In this document: piece after piece, positions 63,517 through 64,000 of the stretch
Position numbering within the stretch: the stretch's first letter is position 1
Layout: each line of letters begins with the position of its first letter
Translations under genes and position numbers: made by a program
The notes under the pieces: model-generated
The model's input: the letters and a program-made list of their open reading frames with translations, nothing else
Databases searched by the model: none
What the model was told of the DNA's origin: nothing
Source: Methylocystis echinoides
GTDB taxonomy: Bacteria > Pseudomonadota > Alphaproteobacteria > Rhizobiales > Beijerinckiaceae
Length of the DNA: 64,000 nt
Direction: 5' to 3'
Assembly (NCBI RefSeq): GCF_040687965.1
Contig: NZ_CP156084.1
Coordinates: forward strand, 2,666,501 to 2,730,500

Positions 63517-64000
63517 TTAGCCTGCAAGCCGGTCGCGCTGATGGGGCGACAGTTTCTGCCGGAAAGCCTCGGTCAGCGCCGGCAGCAGCCGGATCGCGTC
63601 CGTCGCGATGCCGATATGCGCGAAGTCGAAGATCGGCGCATTCTTGTCGGTGTTGATCGCGACGATGCAATCCGCCCCTTCGACGCCGACGCGATGCTGG
63701 ATTGCGCCGGAAATGCCCGCCGCGATATAAAGCTTCGGCCGGATAGTTTTTCCGGTCTGGCCGATCTGGCGATCGGAAGAGAGCCAGCCTTTCTGCACGA
63801 CGGGCCGCGAGCAGCCGAACTCCGCGCCGAGCACAGAGGCCAGGTTTTTCACGAGCTGGAAATTCTCGGCGCTCTGCAAGCCCATGCCGCCCGCGACGAC
63901 GACGTCGGCGAAAGCCAGATTGCTCTTGTTGGAGTCGCGATCCGGCACGAAGCGCAGGAGCTTGGTGATGATCTCGTCTTCCGACAGATCGGGCGTGAAA
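63517..64000 (-). CDS. fixB: Electron transfer flavoprotein alpha subunit FixB (partial)
   Basis: Only the C-terminal part (about 160 residues) is in the window; the frame runs unbroken to the right edge. The FAD-binding region shows [40 protein letters not shown] and [17 protein letters not shown], which are hallmarks of ETF alpha/FixB. With FixA it forms the bifurcating flavoprotein that passes electrons to FixC. The codon at 63948 is an internal GTG, not a real start. The gene order fixB-fixC-fixX-ferredoxin implies that fixA lies just outside. Confidence 0.95.
   Translation of the reverse strand, partial: FTPDLSEDEIITKLLRFVPDRDSNKSNLAFADVVVAGGMGLQSAENFQLVKNLASVLGAEFGCSRPVVQKGWLSSDRQIGQTGKTIRPKLYIAAGISGAIQHRVGVEGADCIVAINTDKNAPIFDFAHIGIATDAIRLLPALTEAFRQKLSPHQRDRLAG

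Noticed and set aside
1-64000. CRISPR arrays, tRNA or rRNA genes, insertion sequences, prophage
   Set aside because: No regularly spaced repeats, no cloverleaf-like sequence in the gaps, and no transposase, integrase or phage protein was seen.

Overview
The window is about 64 kb of GC-rich, densely coded bacterial chromosome. Several features point to the Alphaproteobacteria, order Rhizobiales: a DivL-type kinase next to tsaE, alphaproteobacterial-type AddAB, an ATP12-family F1 assembly chaperone, nuoA-N followed by birA and RNase J, and YcjX near gltA. The right edge carries fixX, fixC and part of fixB beside a 2Fe-2S ferredoxin, which suggests a diazotroph. A methanotroph or methylotroph of the Methylocystis/Methylosinus type would fit, but that is inference; no methane-oxidation or nif structural gene is in view. 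I saw no rRNA, tRNA, CRISPR array, insertion sequence, integrase or phage gene.

Layout. 1-9.2 kb: Mg2+ transporter MgtE, a GH25 lysozyme-type lipoprotein, a DUF2628-like gene behind a hairpin that can hide its ribosome-binding site, rpmF, a TerB-like/SDR pair, a SulP anion transporter and a chemoreceptor. 9.3-10.8 kb: ahcY with an AT-rich palindrome in its promoter. 11.1-22.5 kb: one run of overlapping or nearly touching genes, divL, a tsaE-amgK fusion, murU, addB and addA, joining cell-cycle signalling, tRNA modification, peptidoglycan sugar recycling and double-strand-break repair. 22.5-29.1 kb (minus strand): AI-2E-type permease, a secreted hypothetical protein, rpsO-pnp, an SSS-like membrane protein and a small membrane protein. 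29.2-31.2 kb: RluA-family pseudouridine synthase and the ATP12 chaperone.

31.4-48.3 kb: the complete 14-gene respiratory complex I operon nuoA-N, then birA and RNase J. A double hairpin lies between nuoB and nuoC, a strong hairpin covers the birA start codon, and NuoL carries a histidine-rich loop. 48.4-49.9 kb: a C5 DNA methyltransferase with a Vsr mismatch endonuclease and no visible restriction enzyme. 50.0-53.6 kb: efp, epmA and epmB, the elongation factor P beta-lysylation pathway, with a small membrane protein gene under its own good promoter between epmA and epmB. 53.7-61.3 kb: a large MscS-type channel overlapping a MliC-like lysozyme inhibitor, then gltX, gltA and YcjX. 61.4-64 kb (minus strand): ferredoxin, fixX, fixC and fixB (cut by the window edge), encoding electron transfer towards nitrogenase.

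Most genes are ordinary core genes. I do not see a clear undescribed multi-gene system. The best leads are regulatory and architectural: the ribosome-binding-site hairpin before the DUF2628-like gene, the birA start hairpin, the operator-like palindrome before ahcY, the CtrA-like box before the lysozyme gene, the DivL tyrosine, the TsaE-AmgK fusion and the small gene inside the EF-P modification cluster.
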